DNA of 46,937 bases from Candidatus Zambryskiibacteriota bacterium (GTDB lineage Bacteria > Patescibacteriota > Minisyncoccia > Phycocordibacterales > Zambryskibacteraceae), in the NCBI GenBank assembly GCA_009691335.1, contig SICR01000003.1, forward strand, positions 1 to 46,937, read 5' to 3'. Both the position numbers and the translations under genes were made by a program. The number at the start of each line of letters is the position of its first letter. The stretch's first letter is position 1. The notes under the pieces are model-generated. The model had not been told where the DNA came from. It saw only the letters and a list, made by a program, of their open reading frames with translations, and ran no database searches. This document shows positions 44,926 through 46,937 of the stretch, piece after piece.

Positions 44926-46689
44926 GTGCCAATGTTAGGGTCGCAAAATAGGCTTAGAATTCTCACACTATTCATACTTCTGGCTAGCTTGATATTGATA
45001 AGCAAGCTTTATTTCGTTCAAATCATTGCGGGCGAAAACTTCCGACTGCGTGCGGAACACCAGTATGTGGAAGGAGGTAATCTTTTCGATCGAGGTGGAA
45101 TATTTTTTAGCACCAAGGACGGAACACTAGTGCCTGCTGCCAATGTCAAAACCGGATTCACACTTTACGTAAATCCCAATCAGATGATTGAGTATCAAAA
45201 CGATTTTGAATTGGTCTACCAACAACTGAGCGCCATTATTCCAATAAATAGAGAAATATTCTTTCTAAGAGCATCCAAGGTCGGCGACCCTTATGAAGAA
45301 ATTACCAAGCACCTTGACCAAGATACGGTGGAGAAAATTAAGGCTCTAAAAATCCCCGGGGTCTCGGCTACTCGCGAGAAGTGGCGAGTTTATCCCGGGG
45401 AAACTATGGCTGCGCATATTATCGGACTCGTCGGATACGCGGGCGACGAGTATGCCGGACGCTATGGCCTTGAACGCTCTTATGAGAAGGTTCTGAAAAG
45501 AGAGAGTGATGGCCTCTTCGTCAACTTCTTCGCCGAGATTTTCTCCAATATCAAAACAACAGTAAATAATGAGGGACTAGATGGTGACATAATCACGACC
45601 ATTGAACCATCAGTGGAAGCTTTCTTGGAAAGTGAATTGGAGAAAGTAACACAAAGGTATTCATCTGACTTCACCGGAGGCATAGTCATGGACCCTAACA
45701 CTGGAGAAATAGTAGCCATGGCACTCACTCCAACCTTTGACCCCAATACCCCCGGTACCGCCTCTGACGCCTCTGTCTTTTCTAACAAATTAGTAGAAGA
45801 CCGCTACGAAATGGGCTCAATTATAAAGGCTCTAACTTACTCCATTGGCCTTGATACCAAGGCTATTACAGCCAAGACAACTTACAATGACCCAGGATGT
45901 ATGATTCTAAATACGGAAACTTTCTGTAACTATGACGGCAAGTCACACGGCTCGGCGGTAACTATGCAGAGCGCTATAAACCAGTCCCTTAATACTGGCG
46001 CCGCCTTCGTAGCTCTGCGCGTTGGCAACAAGAAGTTCAGCGATTATATGTTGAAGTTTGGTTTGGATGAAAAGACGGGTATAGATCTACCCAACGAAGG
46101 CAACTCGCTGGTGTCCAATCTTAAGACAAATAGAAGCCTTGAACTTGCACAAGCCTCCTTCGGACAAGGCATCGCGCTCACCCCTATTGGTACCGTGAGA
46201 GCACTCTCTGCGCTCGCTAATGGCGGCACGCTCATCACCCCACACTTAGTTAAGGAGGTGAGATACAAGATTGGTACGAGTAAAAATATTGACTATCCTA
46301 AGGCAGGTGAGGGGACTAGAGTTATTTCCCAAGAAGCTTCTCAAGATCTCGCCAGAATGTTGACCGAGGTGGTAGACCGCTCACTTCGTTTTGGACAAAT
46401 GAGATTAGAAAATTATAGCGTCGCCGCCAAGACCGGTACCGCCCAAATCGCCAACCCGGACGGAGGAGGATATTATGAGGACCGATCCTTACACTCATTC
46501 TTCGGCTACTTCCCAGCATATGAACCACGCTTTCTAGTCTTCTTCTTCACTTACTATCCCAAGGAAGTTCAGTTCGCATCGGAAACATTGACCGACTCAT
46601 TCTTCAACATGACTAAGTTCTTAATCAACTACTACAACATCCCGCCAGATAGGCAAGTAGCGCCTCCGGAATCTGTATCATTGAATTAA
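44926..46689 (+). CDS. ftsI: Penicillin-binding protein 2 / FtsI transpeptidase
   Basis: GSIIK (SxxK), QSLNTGA (SxN), AAKTGTAQI (KTG); N-terminal TM and PBP dimerisation region. Confidence 0.95.
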   Translation: MPMLGSQNRLRILTLFILLASLILISKLYFVQIIAGENFRLRAEHQYVEGGNLFDRGGIFFSTKDGTLVPAANVKTGFTLYVNPNQMIEYQNDFELVYQQLSAIIPINREIFFLRASKVGDPYEEITKHLDQDTVEKIKALKIPGVSATREKWRVYPGETMAAHIIGLVGYAGDEYAGRYGLERSYEKVLKRESDGLFVNFFAEIFSNIKTTVNNEGLDGDIITTIEPSVEAFLESELEKVTQRYSSDFTGGIVMDPNTGEIVAMALTPTFDPNTPGTASDASVFSNKLVEDRYEMGSIIKALTYSIGLDTKAITAKTTYNDPGCMILNTETFCNYDGKSHGSAVTMQSAINQSLNTGAAFVALRVGNKKFSDYMLKFGLDEKTGIDLPNEGNSLVSNLKTNRSLELAQASFGQGIALTPIGTVRALSALANGGTLITPHLVKEVRYKIGTSKNIDYPKAGEGTRVISQEASQDLARMLTEVVDRSLRFGQMRLENYSVAAKTGTAQIANPDGGGYYEDRSLHSFFGYFPAYEPRFLVFFFTYYPKEVQFASETLTDSFFNMTKFLINYYNIPPDRQVAPPESVSLN

Positions 46690-46721
46690 GCTCAAATTTT
46701 GGGTATTCTTTCTCTGTTTAT

Positions 46722-46793
46722 GGCCTCATCGTCTAGCGGCTAGGACACAGCCTTCTCAAGGCTGGAACCGGGGTTCGATTCCCCGTGAGGTCA
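46722..46793 (+). tRNA. tRNA-Glu (CTC), CCA not encoded
   Basis: GGCCTCATCGTCTAGCGGCTAGGACACAGCC-TTCTCAA-GGCTG...GGGTTCGATTCCC-CGTGAGGTC-A. Confidence 0.95.
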
Positions 46794-46808
46794 CAAATTG
46801 AAGTGATA

Positions 46809-46826
46809 TTTCGCTAGCTAGCGAAA
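46809..46826. repeat. 18-bp perfect palindrome
   Basis: TTTCGCTAGCTAGCGAAA, 15 bp after tRNA-Glu. Confidence 0.8.
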
Positions 46827-46854
46827 CTGCGAGTGTCAACGAGCCGAGATAAAG

Positions 46855-46885
46855 AAATTCCCCTAGGAAGGACCTAGGGGAATTT
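46855..46885. terminator. 13-bp perfect hairpin, terminator-like
   Basis: AAATTCCCCTAGG-AAGGA-CCTAGGGGAATTT. Confidence 0.7.
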
Positions 46886-46937
46886 GGTGAATTCGTAAGA
46901 ACCGTTCTTCGGGATAAGTATTTTTGTATATAAACAA

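Overview
The window looks like chromosomal DNA from a streamlined bacterium. Gene content and compact proteins suggest Candidate Phyla Radiation / Parcubacteria (inference). It encodes about 47 supported protein genes, mostly housekeeping. These include a DEAD-box helicase, Bcp peroxiredoxin, MurA-like enzyme, FtsE/FtsX, RNase J, SecG, GroES/GroEL, LemA/TPM, an RRM protein, NrdA/NrdB and a central-carbon block (GAPDH, RpiB, Rpe-like, split transketolase, PfkB kinase, class II aldolase). Further on are a FAD-linked oxidase, L25, L31, RF1, S2, EF-Ts, a PheRS, GyrB, and MraZ-RsmH-FtsL-like-FtsI. Four tRNAs were read directly: Gln-CTG, Ser-GGA, Thr-TGT and Glu-CTC. The most interesting observations are: (1) a family of 36-nt imperfect palindromes, six units at four intergenic loci. 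Five are framed TAC/TAT...GTA and one ends GTG, four share a CTATAG centre, two loci are tandem doublets, and paired arm changes preserve the stems; (2) a second, 35-nt palindrome family (three copies) with an invariant 10-nt inner arm and covarying 7-nt outer arms; (3) a one-chain PheRS fusing a PheS-type catalytic core to an FDX-ACB domain, resembling mitochondrial PheRS; (4) an NrdB with Glu at the usual Asp ligand and Phe at the radical Tyr, the class Ic signature; (5) three small orphan genes with strong Shine-Dalgarno sequences and tight intrinsic terminators, one beside a serine-recombinase fragment; (6) a MITE-like element with 20-bp inverted termini; (7) a PEPVEG-type repeat inserted in frame in an oxidase gene. 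All calls come from reading the sequence and from family knowledge; no database search was run.
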